This document shows, piece after piece, positions 36,037-48,136 of a stretch of 64,000 nucleotides of DNA. A program made the translations under genes and the position numbers. The DNA comes from Hygrocybe punicea (lineage: Eukaryota; Basidiomycota; Agaricomycetes; Agaricales; Hygrophoraceae): assembly GCA_963556145.1 (NCBI GenBank), contig OY744466.1:1-64000 (forward strand). Direction: 5' to 3'. How positions within the stretch are numbered: the stretch's first letter is position 1; each line of letters begins with the position of its first letter. The notes beneath the pieces are model-generated. The model was not told where the DNA came from, did not search any database, and saw only the letters and a list, made by a program, of their open reading frames with translations.

Positions 36037-39000
36037 ATGTATCATGGAAAAGATATGCTGAAAGGGCTCTTCCGCGACGCACGGAAATGGTCGAATGCGC
36101 TGTTATTTCATCAGCGTATGATCAAACTAAACTCTGTGGTTGATGCTGTTCACACTCACAACTTACTGGGATCTGATGACTTCCAAGCTTTTCTTGAGTG
36201 CCCAGGTATGGCTCAACTTCATGGGTTTCCGAGCGACTTGGATGTCCCTGCCTTTGTGAATTTATACGAGCTGCTCGACGAGAACTGGATTGGTGAGCAC
36301 GTTCTGGACACACGTGCTTATCAAATCATGATGGAAATCAATTCACGCGCCGATTCTCCTCTCATCCGAATCCTTCCGTCTATTTTTCATGTCCAGCTCA
36401 CAAACGCATACCGTGCAGGTTGTCTTTCCAAAGTCCTAAAGGATCTCTGAGAGTCCCTTCTCACCGACCCACCTGACATTATCGCCTTCATGTTTAACAA
36501 AGAAAATTCGCACTGGGCACCGTGTGTCATTCTGATGAAGAAGTGGCTCATTCAGCAAGGCAATTCCTTGGAGTGGGCCCCAGATGAAGCAATGTTGAAT
36601 AAATTGCGATGGTTTCTAGGGGACGTCACAGACACTCAAGGGAAATGGACGGAGAAAGCCCTCCCTGTTCCGTACCAAGGACCTGGCAGCGGGTCGTGTG
36701 GGATAATTTCATTGAGCATCATTCAAGCTTTTGCTGACCCAAACGTGATGCCTTGGTCCCTTGAAATGGCGTTGACATTTCGTCATAATTGGTTACGAGA
36801 ACTTCTGCTCCATCACTTGACAGCGATTCACTCATTAGCTAAAGTAAGCTATCATTTATTGACGAGACAAAGTGGCTGAAATTTATTTTAGCTTCAGTCC
36901 TCCATTGGCCTCCCCCATGCGGATCTGACAGATGAAGGCACCAACAACCTTGCACCAAGTGCACGTCACATGCAGCCTGCCGTGGCTATTGCTGATTCTG
37001 CCTTTGATCGCGACATCACTGATCCAGAAACCGACTCTGAATCAGATGCTGCAGACGGTACACCTACTCCTCGCACAGCTAAATTTGGTCCAACGGTACC
37101 ACGAGCGCTAAGTGGTTCACCAAAGAAGTCTGCAAATGCCCCACTGAACCCACAGCGCCCACAAGTAGACATGATTTTCAACACGTTGGAGGAAGCCGTT
37201 CATTTCGTGTATGAATATGAACGCCGTCGGGGATATGAATGGAAGAAAGGTGAAAGCGAGCATAATAAAGAGGGTAGGAATCATGTCTCATTTTTTTTGG
37301 TAATTTGCTTACAATTCTGCAGGCAGAGTAAAGCGTCTTCGACTTCGATGCTCCAGCTCCTCGCAGCACATTGTCAAGCATGTCAGGGACATCGACCCCG
37401 CCGATTTTCGTCGTGGTAAAACTAAGCGGTGTTCATGCCTTAGTCGCGTGAATGTCCGGATTTCACCAGGAAGCACTTATTATTTCTCATCCCTCAACCT
37501 CGTCCACAACCATCCTGCCATTCATGACGATCATCTCCCTGAATTCAACCCACCATCTCAGCATCAGAAGGACTTAGTTCATGACCTTGCACCCATCAAA
37601 ACCTTGGGGAGGGGTGAAATTCATACTTTATTGTCGGCTCAATTCCCTGACCACCCACTCACGCTGCGCCAAGTATCGAATCTCCTTGACGATGCACGGC
37701 AAGAGGCACGCCATTCTATGCAAAACTTGGGTGGGGATTTTGTTGCACTTGTGGAGAAGCTTACCGAGTTAAAGAATGCTGATCACCGATGGATCTTTCA
37801 TGTTCAAGTCGACAAAACCACTCGCCAGTTCCAGCGCTTATTTTGGATGTCTCCGGGCCAAGTTTCCATCGCTCAACAATTCAACGATGTCATCATTAAT
37901 GACATTGCTATGCTTCAAAACCAGTATGGACCCCCTTTAAATGTTTTTGTGGTCATTGACCAGTTCTTCGCGTCTTGCAATATTGCCTATTCACTCCATA
38001 CTAGTGAGACGGCAAATGAGCATCAATGGGCATTGGACTGCCTATTTGCAGTACTTCCGACATGTTTGGAGTGTGTTTTCTTTTCAGACGCAGACACTGG
38101 ACTCGACTTGGCGGTTTCTAGACGACCCGAATCAGAGATCTCATTTCATGGTCGTTGCCTCAACCACCTTGATGGTAATGTTGTCAAGAAGTTGGCGCCA
38201 ATCCTTGGACCCTTGATGCAATCCTTCCGGGAAGCATTCTGGAGTGTCTATTATTCCATTTCTCCTGCAGCCCTCGAAGAAGCCTGGGCTGAACTCCTCA
38301 CCAAATTTCCAGCTGCGCAACCTTACCTTGAGGGTGAGCTTTGGCCAGATCGTAAACGCTGGGCATGGACTTTTGTTGCGACATGCTATACTTGTGGCAT
38401 CCGCACGTCTGGCCATGTAGAAGGGGAGAACCGTGTCAATAAGTTGTTAGGTGACTCGAAGACGTCTGCGTATGACCTCTCGATGAACTTAATTCAGCAT
38501 TCCCAAGCCCAGCATGATCTTGAAGCCCTTCATATTCGACAGGCAAGTACACTCTTCCAATTAATTTGTAGCACAGGCTGAGATGCATTCCTCAGACGGC
38601 ACGTTTACGGCACCCAACTCAAACTGATATTCTTTTTGCTGAACCCCTTCAACTTCTTCGCTCTCACTGTGTTCCATATGCTGTACAAAAATCATACGAG
38701 CAGATGGAATCCTCGGTATTCTACACTGCAGAGTCTGTCCGCCTTCCGCAAGGATCACACAACTGGGTGAGGACCTAATCCCTCAAGCGCGCTTTCCAAA
38801 CTGACTTCTTCATAGGCTGACATTTTGGCTTCTCGTGAAATACAGCGTAGCGCCATTCCTGTTGATGAAGCAGATAAAGCCATCACGGCATCAGAGGTTC
38901 TCAAATTTTGCTCCATTTCCAGGGACGGTAGCTAACTCAATTTCACCTTCAGAGTCTCCTTGACAACTTTTCTGAAGATACAATCCGCATTTCAGCACAA

Positions 39001-39818
39001 TACCTCCTCCAGTTTGTTGTGAGTGGTGGTAGGACCTGTATGACATTTTTCAAGATCAAACACTACGCGACACATGCTGCTCATTATCTGGCTCTACTTG
39101 ATACTGGTCATCCCGTTTGCGACTGTATGATGGGTACCAATTTAGGGATACCCTGTCGGCACTTCTATGCTGTACTCCGAATGCTGAAATCGCCAGCACA
39201 ATTCCATTTAGGTCTCTTCAATCAAAGGTATGCCATTTGTTTCTCATTGTGCAACAGTGCTTAGCAACCGAATAGGTGGCTCACAGAACCAAATCTTGAC
39301 ATCGCAACAACTGATGTTGTGAGAATTGGATGCAACAAATCAGAGAACGACCCACCAACAACTCCACTGATCCCTTTTCATCTATCTCCATTTCAAAGAT
39401 GCTCTTCGCCTCCACCCACCACTCAAACCTTACCAGCAAAAGTTATCCATCACCAAGCCATCACGAAGTTTCAAGATGTTCTTCGACATGTTCACACCGA
39501 GGCCGAGCTGAAGAGCCTGAATACTGATATTGATGCAATGATGTAAGCTTTATGGTTGCATTCATGTTTGTGTATGACTGACTTGTAATGGACAGTGCGC
39601 AGTGCGACGCAGATGCAGGCCCCTCCATCCTACCTCCTCGACCTATTCGCACCAAAGGTCGCCCTCGCAAGAAGAAACTCACCTCGGCGATTGAAGGAGA
39701 ATGGCTGGGCAAACGGGTGAAGTTTAATAATGACGATGGCGATGGCCCCAGTCATCGTAAATGTGGAAAGTGTGGTGAACGTGGGCATTATGCCACTACG
39801 TGTTCCAGGAACAAATAG
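36037..39818 (+). pseudogene. Ulp1-FAR1-MULE transposase, one in-frame stop
   Basis: Eight exons (36037-36843, 36892-37273, 37323-38542, 38596-38766, 38816-38896, 38953-39227, 39276-39542, 39596-39818) join in phase into 1142 codons. The fourth exon is entered through a GC..AG intron. Codons 1-269 form a Ulp1-type cysteine protease: NSHWAP (H159), PYQGPGSGSCG (Q214, C221). Around 360-465 is a FAR1/GCM-like zinc domain (LRCS, RCSC, HNHP). The MULE DDE core has D590 (IINDIAM), D652 (FFSDAD), CLNH (675-678) and E763/E765 (GHVEGEN). A SWIM finger (CDCMMG...CRH) and a terminal CCHC knuckle (CGKCGERGHYATTC) follow. All catalytic residues remain. The only defect is TGA 36448-36450 (KDL-stop-ESLL), consistent with CGA>TGA. 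TIRs and target duplications were not found. Confidence 0.85.
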
Positions 39819-40450
39819 TTGTGCCATGGCTGAGGTTTTAATGTACAACAAACGATGAACGACGAGTTCTCCTGTATAACAAAGTCATCAAGTAGTGTAC
39901 AATAAAGTGGGCAATTCAACTTGCCCATACTTTGACTCGTGCGAAAGCCTGAGGTGTCTTGGAAAATTCCTTGGAGTGCCTTACCCTGCGCTCGCAATCT
40001 CTTTCATCTCGCTGGTGTCCTCACGTGTCATCTTCGCGACATGATCACAATTTACTCAAAGGTATGTATGTCCTTGTTTCGCATTTGCAGTTTGTGGTTG
40101 ACGCATCAACAACTCGCATCTCAGATTACATCACTTGCATGCTTGAAGTCCACCCATTTTTCCTCATTCCCGGCCTCAAGCTCATTCAGTCGACCCCCCA
40201 CAACACCGTTCAACCTCCATTCTCGCTCATGGCGCCAAACAAATTGTCCCTGCCTCCTTGTGGAACACCCATGAACTTGCCGCATCACCACCTTGCAGCC
40301 CCACCTAGACCATCCCCGACCTCACACACCTGCGATCAACCTTGCAGACCCTCGTTCACCACTTCAGGTCCCTCTGTTCCCCTTTGTCGTCCTAAACGAA
40401 GCCCCTCTATGTTGTTTATAGAGCTCCAGTGCGACATGCCATATCACCAT
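39819..40450. other. No gene recognised
   Basis: 3' flank of the MULE gene followed by unique-looking DNA. Open frames here are not protein-like to me. A terminal inverted repeat of the MULE should lie in this stretch if the element is complete, but I could not pair one with the upstream side. Confidence 0.45.
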
Positions 40451-40479
40451 AGTGCAACCCCCGTATTTCGCCATCCCTG

Positions 40480-41170
40480 ACCCCACGCACCTCTATTCGA
40501 CCCCACGCTCCCATGTTCCACTCTCCAGAGCCCCCGTTCCCCTTCGTCTCCCCAAACGATCACCCGCCGCTGTGATCAAATGCCCCATCATGTCACCATT
40601 GCGCGGCCCACATTTTTCACTATTCCCAGCCCCACAGCATTCAACCCAAGCACCTCTATTCAATCCCATGCTCCCGCATTCCACCCAAGCCCCCGTTCCC
40701 CCTTGTCTCCCCAAACGAGCCCCTGCCGCTGTGTTCAGATGCCCCATCATGTCACCATTGCGTGGCCCACATTTTTCACTATTCCCAGCCCCACAGCGTT
40801 TGACCCAAGCACCTCTATTCAATCCCATGCTCCCACATTCCACCCAAGCCCCTGCCGCTGTGTTCAGATGCCCCATCATGTCGCCATTGCGCGGCCCACA
40901 TTTTTCACTATTCCCAGCCCCACAGCATTCGCCATCCCCGACCTAAGCACCTCTATTCGACCCCATGCTCCCATGTTCCACCTGAGCCCCTGTTCCCCCT
41001 CGTCTCCCCAAACGAGCCCCTGCTGCTGTGTTCAGACGCCCCATCATGTCACCATTGCGCGGCCCACATTTTCCACTATTCCCAGCCACAGCTTTCGGAC
41101 AACCCCCCCCCACCCCCCCCCGCAACCCTCGTTCAGCACCCAGAGCCTCCTGTTCCCCTTTGTCCCCCAG
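40480..41170. repeat. 128-170-bp tandem repeat
   Basis: CATCATGTC(A/G)CCATTGCG with the following GGCCCACATTTTTCAC and CCCAGCCCCACAGC block recurs at about 40586, 40744, 40872 and 41042, so unit length varies. A C-homopolymer stretch interrupts the end near 41107-41120. Frames on both strands are repeat artefacts. Confidence 0.88.
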
Positions 41171-41473
41171 AACAAGTCCCCTCTGCCGTGTTCAAACGTC
41201 CACCAGCGCCGTTTGGACCCTCGTTTTGCCACGTCACTATACCTTCAGCCCCTTTTTTCACCTAGCCTGACCCTTTAGTATACCCATCCAATGGCACATA
41301 CCGTCGTTCAACATCCTGAAGCCATCCCTACAGTAGAAGGAGGCTTTTGCCTAGTAGAGGAAGTTGTCGAGCTGAATATAGTTCTATTCAAATCACGCAG
41401 CCAACGTAATTGGCTAGGCTCGAATTGTGTATCTAAGTTAATCTTGATTAAAAATACTGAGATTCACAGCGCA

Positions 41474-41578
41474 ATTGTATAATATGGGGAGCCATTTGCC
41501 CCTGGCTTCCCCCCCCTATATAAGGAAATTTTTGATGGCTCCCCGGGGAGCCATTTAGAACAAGCCTACTATTATACA
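41474..41578. mobile_element. Small MITE-like element (about 105 bp)
   Basis: TGTATAATA at the left end is matched by TATTATACA at the right end (9-bp terminal inverted repeat). Inside, GGGGAGCCATTT occurs twice, once preceded by its own complement (GGCTCCCC), and there is a TATATAAGG. No target duplication is obvious, so assignment is tentative. Confidence 0.35.
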
Positions 41579-41858
41579 GGCCAGCTACACTAAATTCCCT
41601 CCTGCTCTGGCGGCACCCAGCCCACCATGCACCACCTTCTGTGTTAAAAGAAGTCAATCAGTGTAGAAGAGTAAAGGAATAAAAGGGATGTACTTGCCAT
41701 TCTTTATCCTGGTAGTGTAGAGGAATGGCGGAGAGACATGGTTGAGAATAAGTTGAACATGGCGAAGGTTCAAAAATTGGGCTTGGAGTTGTGTCGGAGC
41801 TTGAATATATCACCTTGTTTCGCCAAGTCCTTCCACAATTTTCACTAAATCCTTCCGT

Positions 41859-42015
41859 TATAATAGTTGTGCCTGGTCAGTCATGTGATCAGGTTCCCAT
41901 GGTTTGACCTAGTCAGTAGCCTTCCAGATGTAGTAGTCAGTCCATCCTTCCTATCCAGTCGACTTCCCCTCGAGTCCTGCATGAGCCCCTGGAGTGGTAC
42001 CTTGGTACCACTCCA
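41859..42015 (+). mobile_element. Solo LTR, copy 1 of a three-copy family
   Basis: 157-bp element beginning TATAATAGTTGTGCC (family end TGTAGTAG) and ending ACTCCA. It is flanked by the 4-bp direct repeat CCGT (41855-41858 and 42016-42019). It is clearly homologous to 55787-55934 and to the complement of 61454-61600, sharing GTTGTGCCTGG, GATGTAGTAG, TATCCAG and GAGTCCTG. The 3' end holds a hairpin: GGAGTGGTACC, TT, GGTACCACTCC. TG..CA-type ends and 4-bp duplications fit a Ty3/Gypsy solo LTR. Confidence 0.7.
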
Positions 42016-42019
42016 CCGT

Positions 42020-42338
42020 GACATCAAATATACATGGAATTGATGTTGACCTGACATTGAGGTGTCAGTGATCAGTCCAGCCCAAGATTTGGTGCTGGGC
42101 CATGCTTAAATTTGATCAAAATTATGTAAGTAAAGAAGTCGATCTGTGGTGACCATCACAATACAATGTCATTTTCATCCACTGCCAAATTTAGATTGGG
42201 TTTGCAGCGGGATCAGAAATAAATTTCATCTATTTCTAGCGCTGCCTTTTTTAGGTCCCAGGGACGCTGTGAGCCAAACGGCGGTGTACATGCCTGACAG
42301 ACAAAAGGGACTCCCGCATTTCTCCGGATGTATGCCTT
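42020..42338. other. No gene recognised
   Basis: Unique-looking DNA between the solo LTR and the end of the HNH gene. It probably contains the HNH gene's 3' untranslated region. Confidence 0.4.
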
Positions 42339-43593
42339 TCACCCCATCACTCCGATAGAATGGGTCACCTTATTCAAAAGGGCATGATTTAGGACGGCAG
42401 ATGAACTTCCATCGAATGCTAATACGCCCAAATGATCCATATCACGATCAAGCGAGTCAATATGTTCGCCTGCACCTGAGAGGTGTGCGACCTTGGCACA
42501 AGCCGCATGCAAGGCCAGAAGCTTCGGAGAGGGGAGGTCGGGATATTTTGTAGGATCTGACGAGGTGAGTGTGACCTGGCTAGGTGCTTGCAACCTATTG
42601 GTAGTTGTCTTTACGTTGTAACAATTTTCGACTTTCTACGTTTCGGAGCGGTCCATTAGGACATACACGAGTTACAAGCACAACACTCACCGTCCCCTCA
42701 AACCACATATCTAGTCGATCAAACCAGTCGTGTACATTGCGTTCCATCGTCATGACATTAAAGAGAGAATGCACTTTGGGACCATTTAGGCTTTCGACAT
42801 CATAACCGAAGCGCTTCAAAACCGCCAACACGGATGCTGAATACTCTTTCTGGGTAAGGATTAGATCCGTGGTAGAACTGAAAGCACATATAACAATTTA
42901 CCTTCACGGACGAGCTCGTGGATGTATTAGATACGTTGAAATATGTAGAGTCCGGTACAATGTGAGCACACTCCGTGTTCACGGCACCCCCCGCAGCAAT
43001 AACCTGCTGTTCACTGATACTTATGGACGCTGCAAGGTCATACTTTCCAGTAACTACGCATCGAAACCCATCTCTTTCCAGAGCCTGCATTCGAACATGG
43101 AATCTAATAAATTCGTGCCAATGCAAATGAAACACGATCTACTCACCTGGTCCTTCGCTTCTACGTGACTCTTAGGAGCCTCTCGAATCGTTTCCTGAAG
43201 ATACTTCTTGTCTTTGTCGAACGAGGGACGACTCGGATGGTCTGAGGGGATTGGCGTCCGCCCTTTAAACTTCTTGACTGAGTCCGAGTTATCTCCAAGA
43301 TATTTCGCAACACCGAAGGAGAACGTACATGGGCGAATGTAGTAATCAATAAAAGACTGGCCAAGTTTAGACAAGAGGAAAAAGTCGTTATTGCAGGAAT
43401 GGATAGTCTTGACGACCTCATGACGCGCATTCTCAGTGGGAGCATGGAGAATCAAGTAGCCGAGAATTCGTGCGTGAATGAGAGCTTTTGCAGTGGCTTG
43501 GTGTTGGAAGGTGAGGCAAACTCTGTATGCACTGAGTTCGTTGGGCCCCAACTGAGAAGCTTCAGGGCTATTGGCGGGAGGCAGATTGGACAT
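42339..43593 (-). CDS. HNH_2 endonuclease-domain protein (361 aa)
   Basis: Four exons (43593-43147, 43084-42902, 42849-42691, 42635-42339) join in phase through 52-62-nt introns and give an intact 361-aa frame. The HNH core is ERDGFRCVVTGKYD, then TECAHIVPDST, then MERNVHDWFDRLDMWFE, matching the HNH_2 layout (RC..TG, AHI.P, N..L....H..FD). The C-terminus has the family-typical SPKLLALHAACAKVAHLSGA. Known of the family: HNH_2 proteins are abundant in agaricomycetes. HNH motifs are nuclease folds, but the role of the fungal proteins is not established. The start chosen is ATG 43593 (MSNLPPAN); the frame is open further upstream but not protein-like. Confidence 0.85.
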
Positions 43594-43599
43594 AATGGT

Positions 43600-44300
43600 A
43601 AGGTTGTCGAAGCTCTGTCCGGCCTTAGTGACTTTGCTTATAATAACCGTAGCCTTACTCTTTCCAAACAAGACACGCCCGTGACGACTTTGTGACGCAA
43701 ACATCACAGCATCACCCCCAAGCGACGACGACCACGTCGTTCCCTCTCGCCTATCCACCCAGCTGACACGTAAGCGAAGGTGGTAAGGCCGTTCTGTTGA
43801 CGGTTAGGACGACGAAAGCCGCGGGGGACGACGATGGAAATGGCGGAGACGATGGGAATGGCAACGACAACGACAGATCAGGACGACGGGAACGACGAAG
43901 ACGACAGAGTGCGTATGGGACCGAGTTGAGACAATTGAGTCTCCCTTCTCCCTCGCTCCACGATCGTGTCCGGTTTGTCTCAACTGACACACTGAGCATT
44001 CCGCCTCGGACTTCTCATCCATCCCTACTCCCTTTTACTGATCCCCTCACTCTTTACTTCTCTCCTTCCCCGTCAGTGCTGTCTCCTCTTCTTTAATCCC
44101 TTTTCACCCCCCATACCTCCATCCTAGGCTACGCGAGCACACCCCCGACATATCGACACTCACCGACGTGCTAGAAACCACTGAACTCGTAAAGGGAGCC
44201 CCCGACACAGACGTGTGTTTCTCTCATTATTTCTCCCATTCTTTTAATTTAATTTCACCTTTGTTTCCCAGTTTTTCGTTCCGTTAACCTTCTCTCCACT
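43600..44300. other. No gene recognised
   Basis: Upstream region of the HNH gene and unassigned DNA. It includes a GACGA-rich stretch near 43810-43910 and pyrimidine tracts that could serve as fungal promoter features on the plus strand near 44220-44290. Confidence 0.4.
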
Positions 44301-44329
44301 GTGGCGATATGCAACAAGCTTTCCTTCAT

Positions 44330-44795
44330 GGACAAAAATACGATCCTAGCAACACCACAGGTGCTTACGAGCTGTACCCCAGCCTAGTCGGCGCAGGCCC
44401 ATGGCAAAATGTTTGGAGGGGCGGACACAATCTCCCCTTCAGCGGTGCTGATCACTTGCTTTATTATTGTGCAGGACGAAATTTTCTGTTGCGCGAGATT
44501 CGTTCTCCCCGACAAAGCCGGTCGTATCATTAACATTGGCGGATGGTCCGACTCCGCCTTGTACGCCTCCCCGGTGTGCCAAGCACAACGGATTGACAAG
44601 ACTTGAACAACGTGCAGCTTCAAGTATGTTTTCCAATGTGGCTACCCATTCTCAACTGATAACCTGTTGTTCCGCTCTTATGATGTCCAACAGCAGTATT
44701 CTGATCGTAGGCACCGGCAGACGAGACGGCATCGGTAACAAGGAGGATTACATGATTGGCTGCAGTGTGGTCGGCGGAAAGGGGCAGGCATGACA
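44330..44795 (+). pseudogene. Glyoxal-oxidase-like (AA5_1) fragment
   Basis: Plus-strand pieces match copper-radical (glyoxal/galactose-like) oxidase Kelch repeats. DEIFCCARFVLPDKAG, then IINIGGWSDSALY, corresponds to the family's DE(V/I)F...LPDKAGR..N(V/I)GGWS. After a frame shift, VPSTTD-stop-QDLNNVQLQ has TGA where Trp is expected. A further piece, SALMMSNSSILIVG, follows the expected order. Family role: extracellular H2O2-generating oxidases of wood-decay fungi. Signal peptide, copper ligands and the C-terminal domain are not found. The fragment is frameshifted, with at least one stop. Confidence 0.6.
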
Positions 44796-44829
44796 AGAGG
44801 AAGTTGCGTAGCGTGCAGTGTTACTCCCA

Positions 44830-46140
44830 CTAGATGAAGTGAGTTTTTTTTCTCGATCTACATGATATCTAAAAGACCACCTTCTCCCTTCCTTAATTAA
44901 ATCAACGATACCCTCGCAGTTCTAAATGACGAACACCAATGGCGGCGGTAGCGACTGTAACGAGGGCGACGACTACAATAACGCCAACAGTGGGACATTG
45001 GCCGCAAGGAAGATAGCAACGATGTCGCTGCACGTAGTGTAAGTGGTCGATTTAACCTAACTAACTCCTCGAGCGGACAAGGAATGATTCATTAATGATG
45101 GGTACATTACGTTGTAGTTTCGAGCAATATGTATGCCCACGAAGGTATGTCGAAGAAAGAACCCGGACGGTTTTGTACAATTGGAGAAGTGATGTTTTCA
45201 ACTGTGAAGCGGATATCCTGTGCGGCGGCACGATTCGAGGGTTGGGCACCACTTCTTTTCAGGTCGCGATACTTCAAAACTTCATCTTTCAGGCGTTTCT
45301 GTCTTCGGGGGAGAGATTTTTGTAGGCGTCATCTTCATTGGCCATCCTCATGAGCTCTGCTAACTTCAGTTTTTCACCCGTTGGTAAACCTGGTATTAGT
45401 GATTAGCAAGTAAGTACTATGCTTTAGCGTCAAGAACTCATTCTCGTTCACTTCCATATATAAACAACGGTGACCGGCAACTGCCTACGCCGCCGCCACC
45501 GCTCATGCCTTCTCCACCACCACCACCACCGCCACCACCACCGCCACCAACTGAAGAAGACGCCCCAGCGACCCCAGATTCCACATCGTCGAATCCCCCT
45601 GCGAATACAACGACTGCGCCGGCGATGGAGCACGGTTTGACCCATGCGCATGCGTCACGCTATTGTTCCACGACGGCGGCGGCGACGACGATTTACCATT
45701 GCTCATACCATTTGGTGCCCGCCCAGCTGCCGACGGCGGTCGGCCTGCGGCATCAGGTGGCAAAGCCGTACGCATCGCTTGTGTTTGGCTTCTGCCTGTG
45801 CACGGAGCCGCAGCACGATGCGGGTGTACGCGTGGGGGCCAACTGATGGACAAACGACGTTTCCTGCGTTCCCTCCTCGCCCGCGCCCGCGCCCATCTCG
45901 CCGAACTGTAAATATGCTTTGGCAAGACGAGCGTATTCGCGTGTTGGTATCGAGACTCCCCGCATATAGAGATAAACGCCAAAGGGGCAAGGCCATCCTC
46001 GACCTCACCACCAAAGCTGGTTCACACCAGCAGGCCGTGCTCAGAGTTAGCGAGTTGGTACCAAAGGCGACATGTACACTTGACTTGTCGCGCGCACAGG
46101 TCCACTACCTGTTGCGTGGACGGTCATTTGGCCGGTGAAA
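44830..46140. other. Unassigned, weakly coding-like
   Basis: I recognise no gene. A polyproline stretch (about 45488-45550, CCGCCACCACC repeats) precedes frames open on both strands. The plus-strand frame over 45880-46138 (DERIRVLVSRLPAYRDKR, stop at 46138) looks protein-like but has no recognised family or clear start. Confidence 0.3.
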
Positions 46141-46251
46141 GATTCCTGTTCTTGGCTTACAATCCACGCAGAAGTTCTCATCGCTGGGCACTATGGTTGA
46201 GCACGAAAAGTGGAAGAAAAACTCAACTATTTACAATATTTAATTATTGTA

Positions 46252-47231
46252 TTAGACTCCTGTCTGAAAATGGTTCACTGAGAAAGCAATAGATGCAGAT
46301 GGATCCAGCGAGGCATCGACAGTACCATTTTGCTTTCCAGGTTCAGTGAATTTCATTGTGGTCACAGTGGTATCGATAGATGTTCCCAATCCAACACAGA
46401 GAAGGATGATGGTTGGCGAAATACCCTGTCAAGCTCAATGGTCATGAATGAATTTGCAAGGAGAAAGTGCACGAACATAAACTTGTGCAGCCGTGGAGAG
46501 CAAAATATTTTGTGCAGATTGACCAATCAAGACCAAGACAGAAAGAATGAGCTGAGTGGCGGTGACCAATGCTCCGGATTCCAAGATCACCACAATAGGG
46601 TCGTGAATCCCACCCGAATGGAAGTAGTCGGATGTTTGCCGAGAGATGTACCAGATGCGACCGGTGATCAAACCCGTCAGCAGAATATTGGTACCAATGG
46701 GTATTCCAGTGGCAAGATGGAATAAATTCGTCATAGTTTGGTCATCGCTAGTGCCGGCGGTGGGTGTGATGTTGGGGGATTTAAGGATTAGAACAAGGGC
46801 GGAGATAGCACACACAAAGGGAAGATTGAGCAATGACGTGACGACCTCAATTATGATGGGCGACATACACAACGAAGTGAATGACAAAAGGAGAGGGAGT
46901 AAAATGATGCTAAAGCGGTTATTCCAGACAAACCAACAGCGATATATCTACAAGCGGCCATGAATACTGCAGACACCAAAAAATATATGATGTATCTTAC
47001 CAGTATCGATTGGCCAAGCCAGTCAATAATGAAATTCAACATATCAGCACCGACAAGCATGTGGTCTTTGTCACCAATTGCAAAGTGCTTCACCATCTGC
47101 AAGATAAAACCTTAAAACGATATTGATTGAAGTCAAAACGAAGGACAGGAGCAGGAGCGAGAGTGCTAACCCCACAACATAGCCTCCACGGCGAAGGCTA
47201 CAAAGTATGCTTGGTCATCATTGAATGCCAT
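46252..47231 (-). CDS. Fungal multi-span membrane protein (7TM-like family)
   Basis: Proposed start is ATG 47231 (MAFNDDQAYFVAFAVEAMLWG). The later exons join well: DWLGQSIL, a GT..AG intron, then IYRCWFVWNNRFSIILLP and further hydrophobic helices with TNILLTGLITGRIWY. The intron 46482-46426 leads to GISPTIILLCVGLG and the stop at 46254-46252. The (I/V)YRC(Y/W).VW motif and the overall hydrophobic layout are typical of a large agaricomycete family of plasma-membrane proteins of unknown function with about seven helices. The join after the first helix (47170-47100) is unclear and helix 2 seems missing, so the gene may be damaged there or spliced differently. Confidence 0.65.
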
Positions 47232-47299
47232 GGTATCGCTGGGAGGAGTCCTTCTTGTGGGACTTTCACATTTATATGCATCACGAGCTTTAGGTAAAG

Positions 47300-48136
47300 G
47301 ATGTTCAGCTTGGCGACAAAAAAGGTACCCGTGATAACACACCGGTTTCGCTAATTCAGTACTATTCAGTCGTGAAAGGTTCTGGCATAAAAAAGAAACG
47401 TTATTGGAGACGACGGCCATGAAAACAATTATAAGAAAAACCTCACGTGCGCCACATTGGAGCCGCCGGGTTTGCGCCATTCCGTATGCGTTATCACCAT
47501 TTTATTTATGCCGTGCAACAATGCACAAAAGGTGCTGTTGTTACAACAGGCAGCATCAAATTTGTTCCTTCAGCTCAACATAGCGCATCCATCGTGCAGT
47601 GACGGCTGAAGGAAAAAATGTGGTATGTGGGCACATCGCAGGGATGAAGATAAGAAGACTGATGGCAGGGTCACTCAACTGTACGCTTAGAACTAAGGGT
47701 GAGTGTTCATCGTGCGATGGCCATGTGTATCATCTTGCCGAAAAAGAAAAATTGGTCATACCAAGTCACTTAGCGGAACAACAACAATAAACTCGCTGCG
47801 GGCCAAGAATAGGCAACTATAAATGAACACTAATGACCATACGTCCCACACCTTAATGGCCGCTAGTAGAGAGGACAGCAATAGCAGATGCTGGGGTGGC
47901 ACTGCGTCAGTAAGTGTCATGTTTGATTTGATTTGATTTGATTTTACTAATTACCTGTTACGCCAACAGTTCCGCCGGTGTTTGGGTAGCACATCGTAAG
48001 CCCCCACAGTGTTGTTGGTGCATTCCCAATGAAATTACATATACATCATCGCTTGTACTAAAGGCTGGAAAATACAACGTGGGGTACAAGTTGTACCTAT
48101 ATCAAAACCGACAGTATTGCAGCACTGAAAAGCAAC
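47300..48136. other. No gene recognised
   Basis: Contains the upstream region of the membrane-protein gene. The open frame over 47480-47232 is probably 5' untranslated sequence. A short TTTGATTTGATTTGATT repeat is near 47925. Confidence 0.4.

Noticed and set aside
35222..36143. Long open frames on both strands (HGQPRYP and GHGTWIG types)
   Set aside because: They are translations of a 44-bp minisatellite; open length comes from the repeat, and strands mirror each other.
40493..41278. Glycine-rich and proline-rich frames
   Set aside because: Tandem repeat of 128-170 bp; frames are periodic with the repeat.
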